From: RUG14300 sp964391805
GTDB taxonomy: Bacteria > Bacillota > Clostridia > Christensenellales > CAG-1252
Assembly: GCA_964391805.1 (NCBI GenBank)
Contig: CAYMNK010000009.1
Coordinates: forward strand, 1-64,000
Reading direction: 5' to 3'
DNA: 64,000 nucleotides
The position numbers were made by a program, and so were the translations under genes. Below the pieces are notes generated by a model. That model worked only from the letters and a program-made list of their open reading frames with translations. It had not been told where the DNA came from and searched no databases. Shown piece by piece: positions 8,376 to 16,527 of this stretch (position 1 is the stretch's first letter; each line of letters opens with the position of its first letter).

Positions 8376-9628
8376 TGGAATATGATGTAGTTGTTATAGG
8401 CGGAGGCGTTTGCGGTTTATCCGCCTCGTTGGAAATTAAAAGACTTAATAAACGCGTATTATTGCTTGAAAAACAAAAATACGTGGGTGGCGTTGTGGCT
8501 AAATGTATGAGTCAAAGTTTCGGCGCCATTAAGTATAGAGAAAATCTTACAGGACCCGAATATGTCAAAAAACTTAAAGATGCTTGTGAACGATTGGGTG
8601 TGGTGATACGTACCGAAGCATTCGTCAGATCTGTTGATAAAACCTCTCAATTTATCGTTAGATATGTGGATTGTGAAGGCATCCATAATGTCAAGGCAAA
8701 TGCTGTGATTTTAGCGACCGGTGCGGATGAGCGTACCTCTCGTCAAGCTTTTTTACATGGCTCGAGACCGGCAGGAGTTTTTACCGTGGGCGAAGTATTG
8801 CATTATGTCAATATACTCGGTAAGATGCCCGCCAAAAAGTGTGCAATTTTGGGCGCAGGCGATAGTGGTATGATTATTGCAGATCTATTACACTCTGAAG
8901 GTGCCGAGGTTGTAGGCGTTTACGATATTTGTGAATCGATTCCTTATTTGGATTCGAAACAGTTCTTTAAAGTCTTTTTGAAGGATATCCCGATATTTCC
9001 TTGTCATGCGATCACCAAGATAATAGGTGATGGACGGGTGGAAGGTGTAGAAGTTGCGACAGTTAAGGATGGCGTAATCGATGAGTCTTCTAAGCGCATT
9101 GTGGAATGCGATTCTTTGATAGTTGCCGTCGGATTAATACCCCATATTCGACTTCTTGACAATTTTTCACTTGCTAAGGACGATCATACGGGCAGTTTCG
9201 AGGTAAATCAAGCACTTATGACGACACTTAACGGGCTTTTTGTTTGCGGTAACTCGTTAAATAATAACGATTGGGCAGATTATGCCGTCGAAATGGGAGA
9301 AATAGCAGGAAGAAATTCCGCTCTTTATAGTCCGCAAGATAGAAACGAAATAAAGATCAAGGCAGGGGAAGGCATATCGTATTTAGTTCCTCAAAGAATT
9401 GATTTGACTAAACCCCATAATTCGGTGGTTTGTTACTTTAAACTTAACTCGTATAAGAAAAATTTCATGCTCAAGGTTATTCATCGCGGGCGACCGTTGG
9501 CTGTTAAACGTTTTAAATACGAACAAGCAGGTGCATTTAGAGTTAAACTCGACTTTTCTTCAATAGAAGACGACGTAACCTTTGAAATAGCGGATGATGA
9601 TAGCGTGAATAGCGTATCGATTTATTAA
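8375..9628 (+). CDS. NAD(P)/FAD-dependent oxidoreductase, GlpB-like partner subunit
   Basis: A 417-residue pyridine-nucleotide-disulfide-type flavoprotein with two dinucleotide folds: DVVVIGGGVCGLSAS near residue 4 (FAD) and KCAILGAGDSGMIIADLL near residue 155 (NAD). The ATGADER and VAVGLIPHIRLL segments follow, then GLFVCGNSLNNNDWADYAVEMGE, typical of the C-terminal FAD contact. The last 80 residues (from YLVPQRI) form a beta-rich tail. It starts one base into the preceding stop, so the two genes are one operon and probably one complex. The third, DUF1667-type subunit often seen in such clusters is not present here. Confidence 0.8.
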   Translation: MEYDVVVIGGGVCGLSASLEIKRLNKRVLLLEKQKYVGGVVAKCMSQSFGAIKYRENLTGPEYVKKLKDACERLGVVIRTEAFVRSVDKTSQFIVRYVDCEGIHNVKANAVILATGADERTSRQAFLHGSRPAGVFTVGEVLHYVNILGKMPAKKCAILGAGDSGMIIADLLHSEGAEVVGVYDICESIPYLDSKQFFKVFLKDIPIFPCHAITKIIGDGRVEGVEVATVKDGVIDESSKRIVECDSLIVAVGLIPHIRLLDNFSLAKDDHTGSFEVNQALMTTLNGLFVCGNSLNNNDWADYAVEMGEIAGRNSALYSPQDRNEIKIKAGEGISYLVPQRIDLTKPHNSVVCYFKLNSYKKNFMLKVIHRGRPLAVKRFKYEQAGAFRVKLDFSSIEDDVTFEIADDDSVNSVSIY

Positions 9629-9952
9629 TAAAACGATATATGCGGTATCGATATATAAAAACTAAGAAGCATTTGACCATTGATCTATATGGATAAAAAT
9701 GAATTTAGTCATGTATGGCGTGTACGATAATGGTTTATCATTTTTGTTGTAAATAATTTACATAATTTTTTCTCATTCATATATTTTTATTAATTTATAA
9801 TAAAATATTTTGAAAATTTATTAGAAAAATATTGTCAAATATAGTTTTTATGTGTTAATATATAAGATATTCTTGTAATATGGATTTTCTATTATTTAGT
9901 TTATGATCATATTCTAAGGATAAAAAAGTATAAAGTGTGAGGGAAAGGGTAA
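9629..9952. other. AT-rich intergenic gap
   Basis: No gene is visible. A plausible promoter for the next gene is TTGTCA (9832-9837) with TAATAT (9856-9861), spacer 18 bp. A GGAAAGGG sequence just before 9953 serves as ribosome site. No dispersed element copy is present here. Confidence 0.5.
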
Positions 9953-10753
9953 ATGGAAGGACAAAACGAGAAAAAAGGCTTAGGCAAAATCCTTGCCGGT
10001 ATAAAAGCATTTTTTTCAAGGAAAAACAAAAGAGACGATTCACCGTCGAAACAAGATGATGTTATTCTCGAGCAAGAGTCTGTCGTAATTGAAACGGAGC
10101 AACCTAAAGCGTGCGAAGTAAAAGTTGACGAAGAGATTGAAGTTGAGGATAATGCCGAAAGCGAGGTTTCTAATGTCGAATCTGATAACGATTTAGACAA
10201 TAGTACCGTAAGCCCGAGTGTTGACGATTTAACTCCTCAGCAAGAATTTGTTGCATCAAAAAATATCAATGTAACCGTTAGCGCTACGACCATTAGAAGT
10301 TTTATAGCCAAGGTTACTATGATTAGTGACGACGCTAAGCGGTATTATTCGGAATTGAAAAATTATATTCTTAGCTTTGAAGGAACGCGTACAAGAATCA
10401 GTTGGCAATACGAGTCGTTTTATAAAACCAAGACTTTGCTTGGAAGAATGGCAGTTAGAGGTAAGTCCTTATGGATATACCTACCTATTGATATACAAGA
10501 TGTTCCTCAAGGTATTAACTGTATTGAAATTAACGATAAGAAGTATAAAGGCTTAAAATCGGGGTTGTATATTCAAGGCGAGCGTACCTTTAAACAAGCC
10601 AAAAGGCTTATATCGATGGTTATGGATGAACTCGGATTGAATTATATTGAAAAAGAATATGTTGACTACATACCGCCCGAGATGAGTGAAGAGGAAATGT
10701 TGGAAAAGAATTTGATTCGTAAAATTCAAACTTCAACCAATATTTCGGATTAA
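9953..10753 (+). CDS. Acidic-linker protein with a C-terminal domain shared with the giant surface protein
   Basis: 266 residues, function unknown. The N terminus (about 1-25) is basic and amphipathic (GKILAGIKAFFSRKNKR) with no signal peptide. Residues about 25-95 are an acidic low-complexity linker. Residues about 103-255 form a folded domain that clearly matches the C-terminal domain of the 1900-residue protein at 16528: SFIAKV then DDAKRYYSELKNYILSF, TRTRISWQYESF, GRMAVRGKSLWIYLPI, the QAKRLISMVM helix and the closing MSEEEMLEKNLI segment. Because the partner copy sits after a membrane span and a Lys-rich stop-transfer, the domain is predicted to be cytoplasmic. I do not recognise a named family with certainty. 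Confidence 0.75.
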   Translation: MEGQNEKKGLGKILAGIKAFFSRKNKRDDSPSKQDDVILEQESVVIETEQPKACEVKVDEEIEVEDNAESEVSNVESDNDLDNSTVSPSVDDLTPQQEFVASKNINVTVSATTIRSFIAKVTMISDDAKRYYSELKNYILSFEGTRTRISWQYESFYKTKTLLGRMAVRGKSLWIYLPIDIQDVPQGINCIEINDKKYKGLKSGLYIQGERTFKQAKRLISMVMDELGLNYIEKEYVDYIPPEMSEEEMLEKNLIRKIQTSTNISD

Positions 10754-11137
10754 TTACATCTAACGATAAACATAGTTTTATTATATATTATTAAATTTTA
10801 TATATAATAATATCCATATTAAAGAAAGCGTGCCACTGTGCATGCTTTTTTATTCTCTAAAAAAAGACAATAATGTATGATGGGTATGTATGGCGATTAG
10901 TAATTACCCGCCAAAATATATGATGTTATGCATTGCATAATATCATTCGCGTCAGCGTCCGTCCGCTGTTATATTGAGTATCGAACTAAGAACAGCACAG
11001 TATTATAAAATGTCATTCTGAGCGAAAGACGAAGTCTGTAGTCGAACCCGCAGAGCGACACCCTAGGTGTCGGAATCTTATTCCGCATTATAGATTAAAA
11101 ATCCTATAAAAAAATACAAAAAATTTTCAAAAAACTA
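10754..11137. repeat. Intergenic gap with one three-hairpin element and a decayed palindrome
   Basis: Besides the terminator at 10825, a decayed copy of the palindromic GGCGATTAGTAAT family lies near 10892-10912. A three-hairpin element spans 11011-11084, with arms GAC/GTC and CGACACC/GGTGTCG and a mutated second stem (CCC against GAG). No gene is visible. Confidence 0.75.
10825..10853 (+). terminator. Rho-independent terminator
   Basis: Stem AAAGCGTGC against GCATGCTTT (one G-U pair) with a six-base loop, then a T run. It ends the transcript of the acidic-linker protein. Confidence 0.85.
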
Positions 11138-11166
11138 TTGACAAATGTCATTATGCTATGTATAAT
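11138..11166 (+). promoter_or_regulatory. Consensus sigma-A promoter of the perR-rubrerythrin operon
   Basis: Exact TTGACA (11138-11143) and exact TATAAT (11161-11166) with a 17-bp spacer. The -10 is overlapped by the palindromic box at 11164-11182, so repressor binding would block it. Confidence 0.9.
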
Positions 11167-11182
11167 AATAGTAATCATTATC
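11164..11182. promoter_or_regulatory. Fur/PerR-family operator overlapping the -10
   Basis: The 19-bp sequence read on the minus strand matches the Fur-box consensus GATAATGATAATCATTATC at 15 of 19 positions, and contains the inverted repeat ATAAT-N7-ATTAT. It sits between the -10 and the AGGAG of the PerR-like gene, which suggests autoregulation. Confidence 0.75.
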
Positions 11183-11195
11183 ATTTAGGAGTTTT

Positions 11196-11558
11196 ATGAG
11201 ATATTCGAGACAACGTGAACACATATTGCGAATAGTTAAAGGACGTACCGATCATCCGACTGCAGATATGGTGTATGAGACCGCCAGGCGTGAAGATCCT
11301 ACCATAAGTATAGGTACGGTATATCGTGATTTGAAGGTTTTAGAGAAGGGTAATCAAATAACCTCTATAGAGACCACCGATACCCGTCTTCATTATGATG
11401 GCAATACCGAACCTCACTGTCACTATGTATGCACTCGTTGCGCTACCATTTATGATATCTTTGATATGCCTGCTATGCCCGATGCGATCGAATCCATTGG
11501 AACTATTGATGAGGTTAAATGTGTAATATACGGTGTTTGTAACAAATGCCGTGATTAA
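11196..11558 (+). CDS. perR: Fur-family transcriptional regulator, PerR-like
   Basis: A 120-residue metal-dependent repressor, slightly short for the family (about 135-145). Residues 1-75 form the winged helix (SRQREHILRIV, HPTADMVYE, ISIGTVYRDLKVLE). The regulatory metal site is suggested by RLHYDGN and PHCHYVC, with an Asp at the position that separates PerR (Asp) from Fur (Glu) in CATIYDIFD. Two CxxC pairs (CTRC, CNKC) form the structural zinc site. The adjacent rubrerythrin and the palindrome over its own promoter fit a peroxide-stress repressor. The PerR assignment over Fur or Zur is inference from that Asp and the context. Confidence 0.85.
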   Translation: MRYSRQREHILRIVKGRTDHPTADMVYETARREDPTISIGTVYRDLKVLEKGNQITSIETTDTRLHYDGNTEPHCHYVCTRCATIYDIFDMPAMPDAIESIGTIDEVKCVIYGVCNKCRD

Positions 11559-11588
11559 TATAAAAATACTATTAAGGAGAATTTTATA

Positions 11589-12143
11589 ATGAAAAAATTT
11601 ATTTGTCCGGTTTGTGGTTATGTATACGAAGGCGATGAAATGCCTGCAGATTTCAAGTGTCCTCTTTGTGGAGTACCCGGTAGTAAGTTTAAGGTTCAAG
11701 AAGGCGAATTGACTTGGGCAGCCGAGCATGTAGTTGGTGTTGCTAAGGACGTAGATCCCGAAATCATCAAGGGACTTAGAGAAAACTTCCAAGGCGAATG
11801 TACCGAAGTAGGTATGTATCTTGCTATGGCGAGAGTTGCTCATCGTGAAGGATATCCCGAAATCGGCATGTATTACGAAAAAGCAGCTATGGAAGAAGCC
11901 GAACACGCTGCTAAGTTTGCTGAACTTTTGGGCGAAGTTATCACCAATAGTACTAAGAAAAATCTTGAGTTGAGAGTAGATGCCGAGAATGGTGCAACAT
12001 TAGGCAAGACAGAACTTGCTAAACTTGCTAAGGCTCAAAACTTAGACGCTATACACGATACCGTTCACGAAATGGCACGTGACGAAGCTCGTCACGGAAG
12101 AGCGTTCAAGGGATTACTTGACAGATATTTTGGCAATAAATAA
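11589..12143 (+). CDS. Reverse rubrerythrin (N-terminal rubredoxin, C-terminal ferritin-like diiron domain)
   Basis: Peroxide- and oxygen-reducing diiron protein of anaerobes. Residues 1-40 are rubredoxin-like with two metal-binding pairs (CPVCGY and CPLCGV). Residues about 45-184 are a four-helix bundle with Glu and ExxH ligands (GECTEVGMYL, EEAEHAAKF, DEARHGRAF). The rubredoxin-first order is the reverse of classical rubrerythrin and is known from clostridia such as Clostridium acetobutylicum. It lies 30 bp after the PerR-like gene with an AAGGAG site, so the two are probably co-transcribed and derepressed by peroxide. Confidence 0.93.
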   Translation: MKKFICPVCGYVYEGDEMPADFKCPLCGVPGSKFKVQEGELTWAAEHVVGVAKDVDPEIIKGLRENFQGECTEVGMYLAMARVAHREGYPEIGMYYEKAAMEEAEHAAKFAELLGEVITNSTKKNLELRVDAENGATLGKTELAKLAKAQNLDAIHDTVHEMARDEARHGRAFKGLLDRYFGNK

Positions 12144-12159
12144 TATTTAATCGATATAC

Positions 12160-12188
12160 GGCGTGGTCTATTTGACTGCGCCTTTTTT
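12160..12188 (+). terminator. Terminator after reverse rubrerythrin
   Basis: Stem GGCG/CGCC extended by GGTC/GACT, then six T residues. It separates the rubrerythrin operon from the surface protein. Confidence 0.75.
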
Positions 12189-12216
12189 GTTAATCGAATA
12201 AAGTCAAATATAGCCG

Positions 12217-12246
12217 TTGCAATTTATAGAAGATGTGTGGTATAAT
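12217..12246 (+). promoter_or_regulatory. Promoter of the 1226-residue surface protein
   Basis: TTGCAA (12217-12222) and TATAAT (12241-12246) with an 18-bp spacer. The upstream in-frame TTG at 12217 is therefore the -35 box and not a start codon; the real start is TTG at 12277 behind an AGGTG ribosome site. Confidence 0.75.
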
Positions 12247-12276
12247 AATATAAAACATATTGTACAGGTGAATATT

Positions 12277-15200
12277 TTGAATAAAAGAATTGTAACCATT
12301 TTAATAGTTTTGATAATAGTATTATCGTTTGTGTTGTCGACCACGACCGCTTTTGCTTCTGAAGGGACAAACTATAATTATGCCCGTAAGGATGACTTGA
12401 TGCCTTCCGAATTGGGTACCGCCGACATTATATCGCAAGCGACAGGAGATATAGTAACTGATATCGAGCGCGATTTTCTCTCCGATAACAAGTTGAAACT
12501 ATCTTATAGTACGGCAGTAAACATGTCTAACGTAATTGCCGAAATAAACGATGGAAATCTTTTGATGACTATCAAGCCGTTTGAATATATTGCTCAAAAC
12601 GGAATGACGGTATCTTGGATTCCGTATTCTGTTGGTGACGATTTACTTAAATCTACAAATGGTGAGTACTTGTACAAACTCTCGAACATTGACGATGTCG
12701 ATTATGATTGTTTAGATGTTGTTTATCGTGCAAATGTTTCGGTAAGAGGAGACGAAATTAATGATTATATTAATGCAACCTACGATTATGCTTTAGAAAT
12801 TCACACAAAGCTTGAATCGGAGCGGAATCGATATGATACCGAACTTCAAGAGTACAATGAAGCCTATTCAATATATGAAAAGTATTTGACCGATTTAGCA
12901 AAATACGAATCGGATAAAGCCGATTATGACGCATATATCAAGGCATATTCCGAATGGACTTTGGCAAAAAATGCATACAACGCATATTTATCGGCATTGG
13001 ATAAGTATAAGAGCGATACCGAAAAATATGAAGCGTATTTGATAGCTAAAGATAAATACAGTGCAGAACTTCAAATATATCTTGAGTACCTTTCAAAATA
13101 CGAAGCATACCAAAAAGAACTCGACGAATATAATCAAGCCACCGCCTCTCAAGAAAAACAAACCGCTATATATCACTTGAAGATACTCGATTTCATTACC
13201 GATCCTATGACCGACTTAAACAGAACGTTATCGGGCGCGATATTGGGCGATTCCGTTACGAGGGTACTTGCTGAGAAAGAATCGTTAGTGACCATAGGTG
13301 GAGTCGAAAGTAGGGCTGTCGATCTTGCGGCATCAGCAACGGAAAAATTACGTGTACTGATCACACGACTGATGCAATGTAACAGTGATGCCGAAAGATA
13401 CACTTTCTACATTTTTTACAAGAACGAATTGGAAACCAATTTTATCGATTTATTGGTCGCACTGGATTTTATTTATCAATACCCCGATTATAACTTAGTA
13501 AGGCGAATAATGGCTAAACAAAACGGTGTAGAAAAGTATGAGATACTTTTAGCACAGCTTTACTGCATTTCGAATGCTTTGACCGAAAATGATTTACCTA
13601 ACTATGTAACAAAATATAAAGGCGCAAATAAAAAGTATGCAGGCTTTTTCGATGCAGATTACACCATAGGCGTAGATACATCTCGAACCCCTAAGCAAAT
13701 ATTAGGCGATGATTATCTTGAGGATAAACCTATATCGACGCCTCTTGAAAATGGCTATCCCGGGTTGCCAAAAGAACCTGTTGCGCCCGAAGCTGTAGCT
13801 AAGCCTACAGCACCCGCCGTGGTCAACAAACCTGTAGAACCTACCAAGGTAGAAAACCCGGGAGTAGAGCCGACTAAGGTCGCGGAACCGATTAAACCCG
13901 ATGAGGTTATCGAACCCGAAGCACCGATAGAATATAAACCGAGCGACAACGAAATAAAATATGAGAATGCACTTCTCAGCGGAGAACTCCACCAAAGAGA
14001 ATTGCTGAAAGGTGCTCAAACAATTGTCATCGAATGCGCCTTGACTAAGTATTTTCGTAATGCAAAAATCGTAACGGTAAGATTTTTTGACGGAAAAAAC
14101 GAAACACCGGTGTGCGTAGTCGATAATATCGAAATAGGAAGTTCGGTTACATATAGCGGTAAACTTCCGACTAAAACTTCGGACGGTTATGACTATACTT
14201 TCTCGGGATGGCAAGATGAAGATGGTAATATAATCGATTGTAACAAACTCATTACCGATAAAAGCGATCTTGATTTGTACCCTTGTTTTAGCAAAACGCC
14301 TCGTAATTTCCCTGTAATATGGGTGGCGAACGGCATTAGATATGAGAAATACTATCCCTATGATTCCATTCCAGACTATTCTGTGCTTGGCGAAATTACT
14401 AAGACTGAATCAGGTGTAAGGGAATACCGCTTCATAGGTTGGGAGTCGGATGGTATTACCTATAAAGACGGTGATGAATTGCCTAAAGTCGACATGACCG
14501 AAAAAGAATATGTAGCGGTATTTGAATCGAGTTGGATTGTTACATATAAAGTGGACGGTTACGGTACGAGTATGGCGGTATGGGATGGCGAAATACCGCA
14601 GTTGCCTACCGAAATAACTAAAAAGAATACTCGATACACTTATTATACCTTTATCGGTTGGGATAAGGAAATAGAGCAAATACATAGCGACACCACGTAC
14701 AATGCTATGTTTAAGAGCGAAAACTATGCCCTAAATAATGGGAGTATGATGAGTGCTACATTTGAGGACGATGTATTGAGACTTGACGGCGTCAATGTTA
14801 ACGATCGGTACACACTTTCCAATGCACTTCAAATAGCCAATGAAAAGAACTTGTCCGTAGTTATCGATTGTGGCGAATCTTTCATTACAATATCTAAAGA
14901 TAGCGTTAGTGCCCTATTGAATGATGGCGTGGCGTCTATTAAATTTGAAATCATACGGAATTATACTAACGGTTCGTATAGATTCGATTTAAAGTATTAT
15001 GACTCGGATGGCGTAGAGGTATCATCGAATGCCTATATAACATTTACATTGAGTGGCATTGACTATGATGACTCGAATGTGTATGATAACGATCTATTTA
15101 CTATATCGAATGACGGTAAGGTGAGTTTTTCCGCTTCTACCAATGGTGAAACCGAAGGCGAATATGCGATTAGGTACTACTATGGTATATCTATTGGCAG

Positions 15201-15957
15201 TATTGAAGGCGCTACTGTTACTGTCGATAAACTGAAAGCGGAGAGTGGGGATACTGTTGATGTTTCTATATCAGAACTCGAAGACGGTGCCTTTATTAGT
15301 GATATTTACTTTATTGATTCAAATGGTGATAAAGTAACCATTAGCAATAAATCTTTTGTTATGCCCGATAGCGATGTGCGTGTAGGCGTAATTGTCGACT
15401 ATTATAAGTACAGCATAACATTCGAAGCCAATGGCAAGATTTTATCCACTCAAACATATCGTTACGGTGAAAAGATTGATGCACCCACGGTCCCCGATAT
15501 TTCGGCGGATGAAGGGTACATATATCGATTTATCGGCTGGGACGAAGAGGTTCTTGATGCATATCAAGACATGGTATACAATGCGGTTTTTGAAAGGATA
15601 GAGGACGATACTGCAATCGATAATGTTCCGGACGAAGGCTCCCTTGATTCGTTGGTTAAAATATTGGTAATCTTATTTTATGTTGCTATAGGAATTATTG
15701 TTGTGCTTGCAGTATTGATTCCCATTTTAGTGGTACGTAAAAAACGCAAAAAATTGGCACAATCATCGAATATCGGCGAAAACGACGAAGATGTTGCTAC
15801 GGATGATTTGAACATTGTAAATGGTGATGAAAGTATCGCTACCGATAACGGTGATGTTGCTCCCGATGATGAAAATAATGGTTCTAACGACTCAAACATT
15901 ATCAATGATGACATCGATATTGATAACGATTCGACTGACCGTAATAACAATGATTAA
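12277..15957 (+). CDS. Large secreted membrane-anchored protein with Tyr/Lys-rich repeats and InlB-like beta repeats
   Basis: From TTG at 12277 the protein has 1226 residues and opens with a textbook signal peptide (KR, then VTILIVLIIVLSFVLS, then TAFAS). Residues about 180-290 are helical Tyr/Lys-rich tandem segments (KYxxYL spacing), probably a coiled coil. A Pro/Glu/Lys-rich stretch lies near 490-560. Four segments resembling InlB B repeats carry the YxFxGW signature (YTFSGW, YRFIGW, YTFIGW, YRFIGW), three around residues 590-810 and one around 1045-1105. A single membrane span (ILVILFYVAIGIIVVLAVLI) near 1130-1150 is followed by VVRKKRKK and an Asp/Asn-rich cytoplasmic tail. There is no LPxTG motif. 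An adhesin or envelope role is inferred. Confidence 0.8.
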   Translation: MNKRIVTILIVLIIVLSFVLSTTTAFASEGTNYNYARKDDLMPSELGTADIISQATGDIVTDIERDFLSDNKLKLSYSTAVNMSNVIAEINDGNLLMTIKPFEYIAQNGMTVSWIPYSVGDDLLKSTNGEYLYKLSNIDDVDYDCLDVVYRANVSVRGDEINDYINATYDYALEIHTKLESERNRYDTELQEYNEAYSIYEKYLTDLAKYESDKADYDAYIKAYSEWTLAKNAYNAYLSALDKYKSDTEKYEAYLIAKDKYSAELQIYLEYLSKYEAYQKELDEYNQATASQEKQTAIYHLKILDFITDPMTDLNRTLSGAILGDSVTRVLAEKESLVTIGGVESRAVDLAASATEKLRVLITRLMQCNSDAERYTFYIFYKNELETNFIDLLVALDFIYQYPDYNLVRRIMAKQNGVEKYEILLAQLYCISNALTENDLPNYVTKYKGANKKYAGFFDADYTIGVDTSRTPKQILGDDYLEDKPISTPLENGYPGLPKEPVAPEAVAKPTAPAVVNKPVEPTKVENPGVEPTKVAEPIKPDEVIEPEAPIEYKPSDNEIKYENALLSGELHQRELLKGAQTIVIECALTKYFRNAKIVTVRFFDGKNETPVCVVDNIEIGSSVTYSGKLPTKTSDGYDYTFSGWQDEDGNIIDCNKLITDKSDLDLYPCFSKTPRNFPVIWVANGIRYEKYYPYDSIPDYSVLGEITKTESGVREYRFIGWESDGITYKDGDELPKVDMTEKEYVAVFESSWIVTYKVDGYGTSMAVWDGEIPQLPTEITKKNTRYTYYTFIGWDKEIEQIHSDTTYNAMFKSENYALNNGSMMSATFEDDVLRLDGVNVNDRYTLSNALQIANEKNLSVVIDCGESFITISKDSVSALLNDGVASIKFEIIRNYTNGSYRFDLKYYDSDGVEVSSNAYITFTLSGIDYDDSNVYDNDLFTISNDGKVSFSASTNGETEGEYAIRYYYGISIGSIEGATVTVDKLKAESGDTVDVSISELEDGAFISDIYFIDSNGDKVTISNKSFVMPDSDVRVGVIVDYYKYSITFEANGKILSTQTYRYGEKIDAPTVPDISADEGYIYRFIGWDEEVLDAYQDMVYNAVFERIEDDTAIDNVPDEGSLDSLVKILVILFYVAIGIIVVLAVLIPILVVRKKRKKLAQSSNIGENDEDVATDDLNIVNGDESIATDNGDVAPDDENNGSNDSNIINDDIDIDNDSTDRNNND

Positions 15958-16417
15958 TTGGTTGAACGACAATTTTATAATATCATACTGATTCCCGTCC
16001 CGTCATACTGAGCGGAAGACAAAGTTTGTAATCGAACTGCGAAGCAGTGCAAGGTTTACCTTGCGGTATCTTGGACGATAACGAACACCATCAAATGTCA
16101 TACTGAGCGGAGCGAAAGCGTAGTCGAACCCGTAGGGCGACACGGAGTGTCGGTATCTAAAATCCTTAATCAAGGTAAGCTTTAGCGCCCAATTATGTCA
16201 TTCTGAGGGATAGACCGTAGTCGAACGGCGTAGTCGCGATGCCATAGGCATCGGAATCTTATTACATATTAAAATAAATAAATACAATAACATAATTGTA
16301 TCTTGCGGACGAAGTATTCCATCTAAAAAACTTATCACTTTATAGACAATTATTTATAAAAATGGTAAATTGTTCGACAATTTGCCGTTTTTTTGTAAAT
16401 TTAATACAAAATTAGTA
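15958..16417. repeat. Three tandem-spaced copies of the three-hairpin element
   Basis: No gene is visible. Three copies lie at 16002-16070 (arms CTGC/GCAG and GCAAGG/CCTTGC), 16096-16165 (CCC/GGG and CGACAC/GTGTCG) and 16196-16264 (CGGC/GTCG with a G-U pair, and CGATGCC/GGCATCG). The first is preceded by a truncated head (TCATACTGATTCCCGTCC), a leader also seen near 41385, 24460 and 55190. A terminator follows at 16364. Confidence 0.85.
16364..16394 (+). terminator. Strong rho-independent terminator
   Basis: Ten-base-pair stem GGTAAATTGT / ACAATTTGCC (one G-U), loop TCG, then seven T residues. It isolates the next promoter. Confidence 0.9.
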
Positions 16418-16446
16418 TTGACAACTTTAAAATATAAATATATAAT
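16418..16446 (+). promoter_or_regulatory. Consensus promoter of the giant surface protein
   Basis: Exact TTGACA (16418-16423), 17-bp spacer, exact TATAAT (16441-16446). A leader of about 75 nt separates the likely start site from the ATG at 16528, which has a TTTAGGAG ribosome site. This implies strong expression. Confidence 0.9.
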
Positions 16447-16527
16447 ATTAACATATAGTGCGAAACTATGCTCGAACTATATGTATTTGCATAATTTGCA
16501 GCATAAATTTATTTAGGAGATAGTTTT

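Noticed and set aside
12217..12276. Upstream in-frame TTG as start of the 1226-residue surface protein
   Set aside because: It coincides with the -35 hexamer of a TTGCAA-N18-TATAAT promoter; the TTG at 12277 has an AGGTG site and opens a proper signal peptide.
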